A program made the translations under genes and the position numbers. 64,000 bases of DNA, from positions 83,968 through 147,967 of the forward strand of contig NZ_JPLE01000006.1 of the NCBI RefSeq assembly GCF_001010415.1, in the 5' to 3' direction. Under the pieces are notes generated by a model. That model made no database searches and had not been told where the DNA came from. It saw only the letters and a list, made by a program, of their open reading frames with translations. Shown here piece by piece: positions 20,154 through 30,348 of the stretch (the first letter of the stretch is position 1; every line of letters begins with the position of its first letter). This DNA comes from Xanthomonas pisi DSM 18956 (GTDB lineage Bacteria > Pseudomonadota > Gammaproteobacteria > Xanthomonadales > Xanthomonadaceae).

Positions 20154-21191
20154 TCAAGGTGACTTCTTGACCTCGGTCACCAGCGTCGGCAATTCCCACG
20201 CGCCGCCCGCAGCCACCAGGCGGCACAGGCCGGACGTGGATTTGGAGGTCGGCACAAACCGGCGTCCGTCCCAGGTCCAGCTGGCCTCGCTGTAACAATC
20301 GCCCAGGCCGCGGCCCTTTTGCGACGACAACAGGGTGGAACCATCGATGTCGCTGGCCTGCGTGGTCACCAGCGTTGGCGCGAACGGTGCACGCGCATTG
20401 ACGACCCAAAACCCGGTGCCGACGTTGTACGCGCCCATCCAGCAATCGGTTGAGACCAGCAGCTTGTCGTTGCTGAGCCGGGTGACGGTCAGTGGTTCGG
20501 TGGCATCGCTTGCGTCCAGGCCCTTGCATTCTTCATCGGTCGGAAGCGTGGCGCGCAGCGCCTGGTACAGCGCCGGCAATGTGCCAATGCGCGCGTCGCC
20601 GGCCTGCGCTGCTGCCAGCTTGGCTGCGCGGACCTGGGGTACCGGCAGCGCCGGCAGTACGCCGGTCTCGTCGCGATCGCCCTTGCGCACCAGTGCGCCG
20701 CGCGTGCCCAGCCGGCCCTGGAACTCGTCCATCTTCAGCAGCGTCGCCGCCGCGCCGCGATCGGACAGCTGCCAGCGGCGGCCATCGTTGCCGACCGCCA
20801 CGATCTTGCTGTTGCGTGTCAGTGCCGCCAGCAGCGCGGCCACCTGCGTGCTGCTCAACGCTGCGGTGCCGCTCTTGCCATCCAGCGCCAGCTTGCCAAG
20901 ATCGCGCTGATCGATCTGCAGGCTCAGCGACGCCGGTAGCTTGATCTCGTCGTACTGGCCCAGCATCAGCTCGGCCGTCACCGCCTGGCCGGCGCCGGCC
21001 TTGCGCGTCAGCAGCACCGAGACCGGCAGGTGATCGCCTTCGTCCGGCTGATAGCCGGCGGCGCGGCAGGTGCGGGTGTTGTCGCAGGCGATGGTCCAGT
21101 CGTCGTGACTGAAATCGACACCGGTCGCAGGCGCGGCAACTGCGATCGCGGGGCTACACAGCAAGATTGCGGCAAGCAGGTCGTAACGCAT
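20154..21191 (-). CDS. DUF1176 domain protein, exported
   Basis: 345 residues with a cleavable signal peptide (L-L-A-A-I-L-L-C-S-P-A-I-A-V-A-A). The mature protein starts with D-D-W-T-I-A-C-D-N-T-R-T-C-R-A-A-G-Y-Q, the W-x-x-x-C-D-N-x-x-x-C pattern characteristic of DUF1176, whose two Cys probably form a disulfide. Paired Cys recur in the C-terminal half (E-C-K, D-C-W, D-C-Y, L-C-R). Function unknown; probably periplasmic. The ATG at 21191 is chosen because it begins the signal peptide. It lies on the opposite strand to the flanking rpf genes. Confidence 0.88.
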   Translation of the reverse strand: MRYDLLAAILLCSPAIAVAAPATGVDFSHDDWTIACDNTRTCRAAGYQPDEGDHLPVSVLLTRKAGAGQAVTAELMLGQYDEIKLPASLSLQIDQRDLGKLALDGKSGTAALSSTQVAALLAALTRNSKIVAVGNDGRRWQLSDRGAAATLLKMDEFQGRLGTRGALVRKGDRDETGVLPALPVPQVRAAKLAAAQAGDARIGTLPALYQALRATLPTDEECKGLDASDATEPLTVTRLSNDKLLVSTDCWMGAYNVGTGFWVVNARAPFAPTLVTTQASDIDGSTLLSSQKGRGLGDCYSEASWTWDGRRFVPTSKSTSGLCRLVAAGGAWELPTLVTEVKKSP

Positions 21192-21435
21192 CGAAGTTTC
21201 TTCATCGCAAGTCGGGCCGGCATCTTGCGATGCGCACTGCAGGGCGTCCAGGCGATTGGTCGGCAGGCGCTGACTGCCATTCATGGTGTGCAGGTGCGTC
21301 CGGGCCCTGCGGTGCATCGGCAGCGCTGCCGTCAGTGGACAACGACGCGCGCTGCAGTGCCCGGGGACGCTCTGGCGACGATGCGCTTGCGGCATCGTCT
21401 GGCCGGTCTCGTCTGCCGCCTGTCGCCCTCAGCGA

Positions 21436-22647
21436 TCACCCCTGCGTCGGCGTCGCCGCGGCGCGCGTCCTGATCGGCGATTCGCGCATCGGCATCCCGA
21501 ACAGTGGGCGCAGCCAGCGCACGCGTCGGATCAGGTATTCGTGCAACAGTAGACAACCGGCGACCGTGGCGGCCAACACCAGCGCTGGTTCCAGCCACGG
21601 CCCCAGGTGCAACGGCGCCAACCAGTACAGCGCCACGATGATCAGGCTCTGATGCAGGATGTACCAGGGGAATACGGCCTGGGTGCAGTAGGGCAGCCAC
21701 GCGAACGGGCGGTTCAAGCCATGCCTTGCCCAGCCAAACAGGGTCAGCAGCGCCAGCCAGGTATAGGCTGCGCGCGCCAGCCGCTCGACCACGTCCCAGC
21801 GAATGGCCGCCAGCATTTCGGACAACTGCGCAGGATCGAGCGATCGGCCCAACTGGCGGATGCTCAGCTCGGTGGCGATCGCCAGCAGCGCGGCGATCAG
21901 GGTTGGCCAACGCAGCTGCACGGCCCATGTCCAGAAGCGTGCGTTGTTGGCCAGCGCATACCCCAGCACGAATAACGGAAACGACTCGGCATGCACGAAC
22001 CAGTCGCCGACCAGGGCGTGGGTCGGCGGGTGACGCGGCAGCACCCACAGCACGCAAACGGCCTCCCACAGAATGGGTGCCAGCAGCAGGGCCGGCAGCG
22101 CGATGGGCGCCGGCAACGCGGGCAGACTCGCCGGCAGCCTGCGGCCCAGCGCGACCATCGCCATCAGTAACCCGGTGTAGGGCAGCAGATAGGCCAGGTA
22201 CCACAGATGGTTCCAGGTGATGCCGTGTTCCCAGCCATCGAAGCTGCCGGCCGGCCACGGCCGGACCTGCCAATAGCGCAGCAGGAAATTGCCGAAGCCG
22301 GGCTCGACCTTGCCATTGCTGACACCCTGGCAGTAGGCCTGCACCGCCACCACCACGAACATGCCGAACAGCAGCGGGGGCAATAACCGGCCACAACGCC
22401 GCCAGGCGAACCGCCACGGGGCACGTCCTGCACCTGCCAGGCCGATCGCGATGCCGGAGATCATGAACAGCAACGGCATCCGCCAGCGGTTGAGCGCAAT
22501 CATCGGCGGCTGCAGCCACTGCGTGGTGTACGCACTCTTTAAATGAAAGTCCCAGTCGGTCACGTAGGCCATGCCCACGTGATAGAGGATCAGCAGGGCG
22601 AAGGCGAAGACGCGCAGGGCATCGATATCGTGGCGGCGTTCGGTCAT
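21436..22647 (-). CDS. Integral membrane acyltransferase, acyltransferase-3 family
   Basis: 403 residues with about ten membrane helices. The N-terminus R-R-H-D-I-D-A-L-R-V-F-A-F-A-L-L-I-L-Y-H-V-G-M shows the family's D-A-L-R and the conserved His of the first helix. M-P-L-L-F-M-I-S-G and W-N-H-L-W-Y-L-A-Y-L-L are further family marks. Such proteins transfer acyl groups, often acetyl or succinyl, to sugars, glucans or surface polysaccharides across the inner membrane. The acceptor cannot be told. It is transcribed away from rpfD and is not an rpf gene by function as far as known. Confidence 0.88.
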   Translation of the reverse strand: MTERRHDIDALRVFAFALLILYHVGMAYVTDWDFHLKSAYTTQWLQPPMIALNRWRMPLLFMISGIAIGLAGAGRAPWRFAWRRCGRLLPPLLFGMFVVVAVQAYCQGVSNGKVEPGFGNFLLRYWQVRPWPAGSFDGWEHGITWNHLWYLAYLLPYTGLLMAMVALGRRLPASLPALPAPIALPALLLAPILWEAVCVLWVLPRHPPTHALVGDWFVHAESFPLFVLGYALANNARFWTWAVQLRWPTLIAALLAIATELSIRQLGRSLDPAQLSEMLAAIRWDVVERLARAAYTWLALLTLFGWARHGLNRPFAWLPYCTQAVFPWYILHQSLIIVALYWLAPLHLGPWLEPALVLAATVAGCLLLHEYLIRRVRWLRPLFGMPMRESPIRTRAAATPTQG

Positions 22648-22805
22648 GTGAGCGGTGGTCGAGGAAGTGCACCCATCCTGCTCGCTGACCCCGATGGAGA
22701 AAGGGGGCAGGGGTGGAGATGCCGCGGCGCGGTGACCAGTTGCATCCTCCCAGGGACGAACTGGGAGCGGCGGGATGACGTTGTCGCGCTGTTGCGCAGG
22801 ACTCT

Positions 22806-23756
22806 ATGATCGGCAGCTGCCAACTGCTGACGTCTGCAATGGAAACCATCGGGCCGCGCCCGCCGACACCTCAAGACGGTGCGCGTCACTTCGCCACGCG
22901 CTGGGCTGTGATGATCTGGTCGCTGGTGTTCTACCTGAGCGCATTGGGCAACACGCTGACCATTTGGTTGGCGGGGCGGCGCGATGGCGAGGCGATCGTG
23001 CTGTGGCAGTTGCTGAGCTGGGAGCTGAGCAGCGCCACGACGTCGCTGCTGTTGCTGCCGGCGATGTTCTGGCTCTGCGCACGCTGGCCGCTGCATGCCG
23101 ATGTCTGGCGTCGACGTGTGCCGCTGTACCTGGCCGCTGCGCTGGGCTGGTGGCTGGCGCACGTCGCCGGCATGGTGCTGTTGCGCAAACTGGTCTACGC
23201 GCTGGCTGGCAGCCACTACGACTTCGGTGGTTGGCCGCTGCAGTGGTTCTACGAGTTGTCCAAGGATCTGCGCACCTTTGCGATGCTGGTGGCGTTGCAG
23301 CACACGCTGGCCTGGTACGCGCGGCGCCGCCAGGGCGAGGCGCATCTGCTTGCGGCGCCGGACGAAGGCCCGCCGCAGGAACCGTTGGACCGTCCGGAAC
23401 GCTTTCTGGTGCGCAAGCTCGGCCGCGACTTTTTGGTCGCCACGGCCGATATCGAATGGATCCAGGCCTCCGGCAACTACGTCAACTTGCGCGTGCGCGG
23501 CCACGATTACCCGCTCCGCAGCACGATGGCGGCGATCGAAGCCAGGCTGGACCCGGCGGTGTTCGTGCGGATCCATCGTAGCTACCTGGTCAATTTGAGC
23601 CAGGTACAGGCGATAGAACCGGTCGATTCCGGCGATGCCCGCGTGCATCTGCGCGACGCCACCGTGCTGCCGTGCAGTCGCAGCCATCTGGCAGATCTGC
23701 GCGCGCGGGCAGGGCGAGGGACCGCTGCGCCGCGGGCAGATGCGTTGACGGCCTGA
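22806..23756 (+). CDS. rpfD: RpfD, membrane protein with LytTR DNA-binding domain
   Basis: 316 residues. About four N-terminal membrane helices (within residues 35-175) are followed by a LytTR DNA-binding domain from about residue 195: V-R-K-L-G-R-D-F-L-V, I-E-W-I-Q-A-S-G-N-Y-V-N-L and the conserved F-V-R-I-H-R-S-Y-L-V-N. It is probably a membrane-tethered transcription regulator. The name rests on position in the rpf cluster and this architecture. I choose ATG 22806 because AGGA precedes it; ATG 22839 has no ribosome site. Confidence 0.85.
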   Translation: MIGSCQLLTSAMETIGPRPPTPQDGARHFATRWAVMIWSLVFYLSALGNTLTIWLAGRRDGEAIVLWQLLSWELSSATTSLLLLPAMFWLCARWPLHADVWRRRVPLYLAAALGWWLAHVAGMVLLRKLVYALAGSHYDFGGWPLQWFYELSKDLRTFAMLVALQHTLAWYARRRQGEAHLLAAPDEGPPQEPLDRPERFLVRKLGRDFLVATADIEWIQASGNYVNLRVRGHDYPLRSTMAAIEARLDPAVFVRIHRSYLVNLSQVQAIEPVDSGDARVHLRDATVLPCSRSHLADLRARAGRGTAAPRADALTA

Positions 23757-24001
23757 GGCCGTGACCCTGTTGGCGGGGGAACTGGCTCACGGCATTGCGT
23801 CCCTGCGTCCCCGCCATCGCACCGTTGGCACGGCTGCCGCGAGTCGTGCGCGATGTGCCCGGACCGGAGTCCTTGCGGTCGAGTGCGGCAGGGAAGCGGT
23901 CGTCTGGACAATCGGCATTCAACGCACAGTGCCGAGGCAGGCGCGTTCCGCCACCGTCGCCCGCTTGCTAAACTAGCCAGCTTGTTTGCCGGAAGTCCGT
24001 C

Positions 24002-25127
24002 ATGATCGAAACCAATCCGATCCGCCAGCGCATCACCGATCTCAACGATCGCGTGCTCTCGCTCAGGGGGTATCTTTGACTACGACGCCAAGAAAGAGCG
24101 TCTAGAGGAAGTCAGCCGGGAGCTGGAAAGCCCGGACGTGTGGAACGACGCCGAGCGTGCCCAGGCCCTGGGTCGCGAGCGCTCCATGCTGGAAAAGACC
24201 GTCATCGGCATCGCCGATGTACTGGCCGGTCTCACCGATGCCGGCGATCTGCTGGAGCTGGCCGACAGCGAGCAGGACGAGGACACCGCCGTTGCGGTGA
24301 TCGCCGATCTGGACAAGTACCAGACCCACGTCGAAAAGCTGGAATTCCAGCGCATGTTTTCCGGCCAGATGGACGGCGCCAACGCGTTCGTCGACATCCA
24401 GGCCGGTGCCGGCGGTACCGAGGCGCAGGACTGGGCCGAAATCCTGTTGCGCATGTATCTGCGCTGGGCCGAGTCGCGCGGTTGGAAGACCGAGCTGATG
24501 GAAGTGTCCGGCGGCGAAGTCGCTGGCATCAAGTCGGCCACCGTGCGCATCGAAGGCGAATACGCCTATGGCTGGTTGAAGACCGAGATCGGCGTGCACC
24601 GGCTGGTGCGCAAGTCGCCGTTCGATTCGGACAACCGCCGGCATACCAGCTTCACCTCGGTGTTCGTGTCGCCGGAAGTGGACGACAACATCGAGATCGA
24701 CATCAACCCGGCCGATCTGCGTACCGACGTGTATCGCTCCTCCGGCGCCGGTGGTCAGCACGTCAACAAGACCGAATCGGCGGTGCGTATCACGCATATT
24801 CCGACCAATACCGTGGTCGCCTGCCAGACCGGCCGCAGCCAGCACCAGAACCGCGACAACGCGATGAAGATGCTGGCCGCCAAGCTGTACGAGCTGGAAG
24901 TGCAGAAGCGCAATGTCGAGCGCGACGCGCTGGAAGCCACCAAGTCCGACATCGGCTGGGGCAGCCAGATCCGCAACTACGTCCTGGACCAGAGCCGCAT
25001 CAAGGATCTGCGTACCGGCATCGAACGCAGCGACACGCAGAAAGTGCTGGACGGCGACCTGGACGAATTCGTCGAGGCCAGCCTCAAGGCCGGTCTGGCG
25101 GCAGGCTCCAAACGCCTGGATGCCTGA
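24002..25127 (+). CDS. prfB: Peptide chain release factor 2 (programmed +1 frameshift)
   Basis: The gene is read as 24002-24076 joined to 24078-25127, giving 374 residues. Twenty-five codons end at an in-frame TGA (24077-24079); a +1 shift on CTT-T continues into L-D-Y-D-A-K-K. RF2 recognises UGA and UAA. The catalytic G-G-Q is at residues 250-252 and the stop-reading S-P-F tripeptide is in K-S-P-F-D-S-D-N. Because RF2 itself reads the TGA, low RF2 favours the shift, which is the classic autoregulation. A GGAAG ribosome site precedes the ATG. This is not a pseudogene. Confidence 0.97.
24065..24079 (+). other. prfB +1 frameshift signal
   Basis: The site is AGGGGG (internal Shine-Dalgarno-like, 24065-24070) followed by TAT CTT TGA C. 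CTT at 24074-24076 is the slippery codon and TGA at 24077-24079 the slow stop; the P-site tRNA-Leu re-pairs with TTT one base on. Spacing and sequence match the canonical RF2 site. Confidence 0.95.
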
Positions 25128-25323
25128 CCCCCGCGCGAGGTCGCAGCGGATGCGACGGCCTCGCACGATGCTAGGCAGGCACCGCAGCGCCAGCCTACGT
25201 TGCGGCAGCAAGACCAGCGCAGGCGACCTGCGTGCGGCACCGTCAATGTAAGAGAGCCCGGCGCTGCCGGTGTCTCACTCCCCACCGGGCACGCGCCCGA
25301 CCTCTAGCAGACCGATTCCCGCC

Positions 25324-26841
<1,518 letters not shown>

Positions 26842-26900
26842 CTTTTTTGTGCGAACCGCGTGCTCACGGCACGGATACTGCATATGCTAGGGCGGAGCCT

Positions 26901-26948
26901 CGGACAACGTCATGTCCGGGGAAGTCGACACAGTGGTCGACGTCACGC
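26901..26948 (+). promoter_or_regulatory. Hairpin and paired GTCGAC palindromes upstream of rpfG
   Basis: A small hairpin CGGACA-ACGTCA-TGTCCG (26901-26918) is followed by GTCGAC-ACAGTG-GTCGAC, two identical six-base palindromes with centres 12 bp apart. This could be an operator for rpfG-rpfC. No regulator is implied by the sequence itself. Confidence 0.35.
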
Positions 26949-26980
26949 TTTTCCGTTCTCGGAATAGAGGAGCAACGGCT

Positions 26981-28117
26981 ATGCAGGATGTTTTAGGGAG
27001 TCCGGACGGCATGGTGTCGGCGGATACATGGGGAAGCTGGGCGGAAAAGGCGGATCTGGGATTGAACATCGTCATTGTCGATGACCAGATGTCTGCGCGA
27101 ACGATGCTGCGCCATGTCATCGAGGACATCGCGCCGGAGCTGAAGGTCTACGACTTCGGCGATCCGCTCGACGCGTTGGCATGGTGCGAAGCCGGGCGCG
27201 TGGATCTGTTGCTGCTCGACTACCGCATGCCCGGGATGGATGGCCTGGAGTTCGCGCGGCGCCTGCGCCGGCTGCCCAGCCATCGCGATATTCCGATCAT
27301 CCTGATCACCATCGTCGGCGACGAGCCGATCCGCCAGGCGGCGCTGGAAGCCGGGGTGATCGACTTCCTGGTCAAGCCGATCCGCCCGCGCGAGTTGCGG
27401 GCGCGCTGCTCCAATCTGTTGCAGCTGCGTCAGCAGAGCGAGAGCGTCAAGCAACGTGCGCTGTCGCTGGAACAACGCCTGCTGGCCAGCATGAACGAGG
27501 TCGAAGAGCGCGAACGCGAGACGCTGTCGCGGCTGGCGCGTGCGATCGAATACCGCGATTCGGGCACCAGTGCGTTCCTGGAGCGCATGTCGCATGTGGC
27601 CGGCCTGATCGCCGAACAGCTGGGCCTGTCGGAAGAGGAAGTGCGCATCATCGAGATGGCCGCACCGCTGCACGACATGGGCAAGATCGCCATTCCCGAT
27701 TCGGTGCTGCTCAAGCCGGGCAAGCTCACCGACGACGAGATGAGCGTGATGAAGCGTCACCCGCGGATCGGCTACGAGCTGCTCAGTGGCAGCCAGAACC
27801 GCTTCATCCAGGTCGGTGCCTTGATCGCGCTGCGTCACCATGAGCGCTACGACGGCACCGGGTATCCGGATGGCCTGGTCGGCGAGGCGATTCCGCTGGA
27901 AGCGCGCATCGTCGCAGTGGCCGATGTGTTCGACGCCCTGCTGTCGCCGCGTCCGTACAAGGAAGCGTGGACGATGGACGCCGCGCTGGCCTATCTCTAC
28001 GCGCAACGCGGTCGCCTGTTCGACCCGCGCTGCGTGGATGCGCTGCTGCGCGGCCGTGCGCAGCTGGACCAGATCTGCGGCGAATTCTCCACCGCATCGG
28101 CGCGACCCGGGGTGTGA
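26981..28117 (+). CDS. rpfG: RpfG, response regulator with HD-GYP phosphodiesterase
   Basis: 378 residues, the usual RpfG length. The receiver domain has acidic Asp34-Asp35, phosphoacceptor Asp80 (L-L-L-L-D-Y-R-M-P-G) and Lys132. The HD-GYP domain has H-D-M-G-K (231-235) and H-H-E-R-Y-D-G-T-G-Y-P (286-296). When phosphorylated by RpfC it hydrolyses cyclic di-GMP, relieving inhibition of Clp and turning on virulence and motility functions. The ATG at 26981 follows a GAGGAG ribosome site and matches the known N-terminus M-Q-D-V-L-G. An upstream in-frame start at 26912 would run through the palindromes. rpfC follows after two bases, with no rpfH between. Confidence 0.97.
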   Translation: MQDVLGSPDGMVSADTWGSWAEKADLGLNIVIVDDQMSARTMLRHVIEDIAPELKVYDFGDPLDALAWCEAGRVDLLLLDYRMPGMDGLEFARRLRRLPSHRDIPIILITIVGDEPIRQAALEAGVIDFLVKPIRPRELRARCSNLLQLRQQSESVKQRALSLEQRLLASMNEVEERERETLSRLARAIEYRDSGTSAFLERMSHVAGLIAEQLGLSEEEVRIIEMAAPLHDMGKIAIPDSVLLKPGKLTDDEMSVMKRHPRIGYELLSGSQNRFIQVGALIALRHHERYDGTGYPDGLVGEAIPLEARIVAVADVFDALLSPRPYKEAWTMDAALAYLYAQRGRLFDPRCVDALLRGRAQLDQICGEFSTASARPGV

Positions 28118-28119
28118 GC

Positions 28120-30291
28120 ATGTCAGGCATGCTACGAGAAGTGCGCAACAGGCTCGCGCAGCGTCAAGACAGCGAGCATGGTCAGGCACTGATCCGCATT
28201 GCCATGGTGGCGTTGATCCTGGCTTATGAGGTGCTGTTCGCAAGCCGCTGGGCATTGCCGGCAACGCAGCTGGTTTATGTAGTCGGCCTGACGCTGCTCA
28301 GCCAGGCACTGGCGTTGGTGATCTTTACCTGGATTGTGCTCAGGCCCCAGCGCTCGCATCCGCGCCGGGTCCTCGGCATGCTGGCCGACTACGGCCTGAT
28401 GTCGATGGCCATGAGTGCGATCGGCGAACCGATGGCCTGCATCTACGTCGTGGTGATGTGGGTGACCATCGGTAATGGTTTGCGCTTCGGTAACCGTTAC
28501 CTCTATCTGGCCGTTGCCATGGCGATGGTCAGTTTTGGTGTCACGCTGTTGACCAACGACTATTGGGGACGCAATTTCGGTCTGGGAGTCGGGTTGTGGC
28601 TTGGCCTGGCGGCCATCCCGTTGTATCTGTCGGGCTTGCTCAACAAGCTGACCCGCGCAATGGCCGAAGCGCGGCGCGCCAGCGAAGCCAAGAGCCGCTT
28701 CCTGGCCAATATGAGCCATGAATTCCGCACTCCTCTCAATGGCCTTTCCGGGATGACCGAAGTCCTGGCAACGACACGCTTGGACGCCGAACAGCGCGAA
28801 TGCGTCAGTACCATTCAGGCATCCGCTCGCAGCCTGCTTTCATTGGTCGAGGAAGTGCTCGATATCTCTGCCATCGAAGCCGGCAAGATTCGCGTCGAGC
28901 ATCGCGACTTTTCACTCAGGGAGGTGGTCGCCAACATCGATCTGATCCTGCAGCCGCAAGCCAAGGCGAAGTCGCTTGTCTATGGTGTGGTGGTTGCACC
29001 GGACGTTCCCGATTTGCTGAAGGGCGATGCCGGGCACCTGCGACAGATCGTGCTGAATCTGGCCGGCAATGCGGTCAAGTTCACTGACCGGGGACACGTC
29101 GATGTCAACGTAGGAGCGGTCGGGCGTCCTGCCGAGGGTAAAGTGCGGCTGCGTTTCGACATCATCGATACCGGGATCGGTGTGCCGGTCGACATGCGGC
29201 CGCGCTTGTTCGAGGCATTCGAGCAGGCAGACAATGGGCTGGCGCGACGTTTCGAGGGCAGCGGCCTCGGAACCACGATCGCCAAAGGCCTGGTCGAATC
29301 GATGGGTGGTGAGATCGGTTTCGAAGAAAATCCCGGCGGCGGCAGCCATTTCTGGTTTGAATTGCCGTTCGACTATGCCGTCGAATCCAGTGCACCGGCG
29401 CTGCAGCCGATCGGCGGAGCGCGTGAGAGTGGAGAGGCCGGAAACGTCATCGCCTTCGCCGATCCGTTCCTGCGCCACCGAGCGCGCGTACGTACGCTGC
29501 AGATCCTGGTGGCGGATGATCACGCCGCCAACCGGATGGTTCTGCAACGGCTCCTGCAAAAGGCCGGGCACAAGGTGACCTGCGTCAACGGTGGGGAGCA
29601 TGTACTGGATACGCTCGCCGAGACCGATTTCGATGTGGCCATCGTCGACTTGCACATGCCGGGTGTCAGTGGCCTGGACCTGCTGAAGCAGTTGCGGGTG
29701 ATGCAGGCTGGAGCTCAGCCTAAAACGCCGGTCGTCGTATTGAGTGCGGATGTGACGCCGGAAGCGATTCGTAGCTGCGAGCAGGCCGGCGCCTACGCAT
29801 TCCTTGCCAAGCCGGTTGTTGCGGTGCGGTTGTTGGATACGCTCGCCGAGATTGCAACGCAGAGCAAGCTTCCGCCGCTCGGCCTTTTGCCTGTACGAAC
29901 CGGATCGGTACCGGATGGCGTCCTCGATGTCACCGTGCTCGACGAGCTGGCGTCTCTGGGCATGGGCAAGAACTTCGAGAAGGAGTTCATTCGTCAGTGC
30001 CTGAGTGATGCAGAAGCCTGCATCGCCGCAATGTCAGGTGATGCCCAGGCGTTGGAATGGGAGCGGCTGCGCGAGCATGCTCACGCAACGAAAGGTGTGG
30101 CGAGCAATCTCGGGTTGGTGGTGCTGGCAGAGCAGGGCGGGGAGCTGATGGGCATGTCCGATGCGCAGATCAAGTCCGAATGGCAGATGCGTGTGAATCA
30201 GCTTCAGCACAATTTGCAACTGGGTCGCGCCGCGCTGGAATCGCGCGCAAAAGCACGGTTCGAGAAAGGTTCGGGCGAAGACGCATCCTGA
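28120..30291 (+). CDS. rpfC: RpfC, hybrid sensor kinase for DSF (divergent variant)
   Basis: 723 residues. A short cytosolic or periplasmic start (about 22 residues) holds Arg15, Asp17, Ser18, Glu19 and Gln22, which coincide with reported DSF-binding positions and support the ATG at 28120. About five membrane helices follow (25-175), then the HisKA site M-S-H-E-F-R-T-P (His200), the ATPase N box with Asn317 and D-T-G-I-G, a receiver with Asp510, and an HPt domain with His655 in A-H-A-T-K-G. It relays phosphate to RpfG and binds and restrains RpfF at low cell density. Membrane helices and linkers look unlike X. campestris RpfC as I remember it, whereas catalytic motifs are kept. Confidence 0.95.
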   Translation: MSGMLREVRNRLAQRQDSEHGQALIRIAMVALILAYEVLFASRWALPATQLVYVVGLTLLSQALALVIFTWIVLRPQRSHPRRVLGMLADYGLMSMAMSAIGEPMACIYVVVMWVTIGNGLRFGNRYLYLAVAMAMVSFGVTLLTNDYWGRNFGLGVGLWLGLAAIPLYLSGLLNKLTRAMAEARRASEAKSRFLANMSHEFRTPLNGLSGMTEVLATTRLDAEQRECVSTIQASARSLLSLVEEVLDISAIEAGKIRVEHRDFSLREVVANIDLILQPQAKAKSLVYGVVVAPDVPDLLKGDAGHLRQIVLNLAGNAVKFTDRGHVDVNVGAVGRPAEGKVRLRFDIIDTGIGVPVDMRPRLFEAFEQADNGLARRFEGSGLGTTIAKGLVESMGGEIGFEENPGGGSHFWFELPFDYAVESSAPALQPIGGARESGEAGNVIAFADPFLRHRARVRTLQILVADDHAANRMVLQRLLQKAGHKVTCVNGGEHVLDTLAETDFDVAIVDLHMPGVSGLDLLKQLRVMQAGAQPKTPVVVLSADVTPEAIRSCEQAGAYAFLAKPVVAVRLLDTLAEIATQSKLPPLGLLPVRTGSVPDGVLDVTVLDELASLGMGKNFEKEFIRQCLSDAEACIAAMSGDAQALEWERLREHAHATKGVASNLGLVVLAEQGGELMGMSDAQIKSEWQMRVNQLQHNLQLGRAALESRAKARFEKGSGEDAS

Positions 30292-30297
30292 GCAGAA

Positions 30298-30316
30298 GCC
30301 CGGCAGTACGCCGGGC
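30298..30316 (+). terminator. Intrinsic terminator between rpfC and rpfF
   Basis: GCCCGGC-AGTAC-GCCGGGC forms a perfect 7-bp stem seven bases after the rpfC stop. A weak pyrimidine-rich tail (CTGATTCCCCTT) follows. It lies between the convergent rpfC and rpfF and may serve rpfC. Confidence 0.65.
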
Positions 30317-30348
30317 CTGATTCCCCTTACGGCATGCTGTCATGCTAA

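Noticed and set aside
24002..24079. prfB as a pseudogene with a premature stop
   Set aside because: The stop is the programmed RF2 frameshift TGA with its AGGGGG and CTT signals, and the downstream frame is intact.
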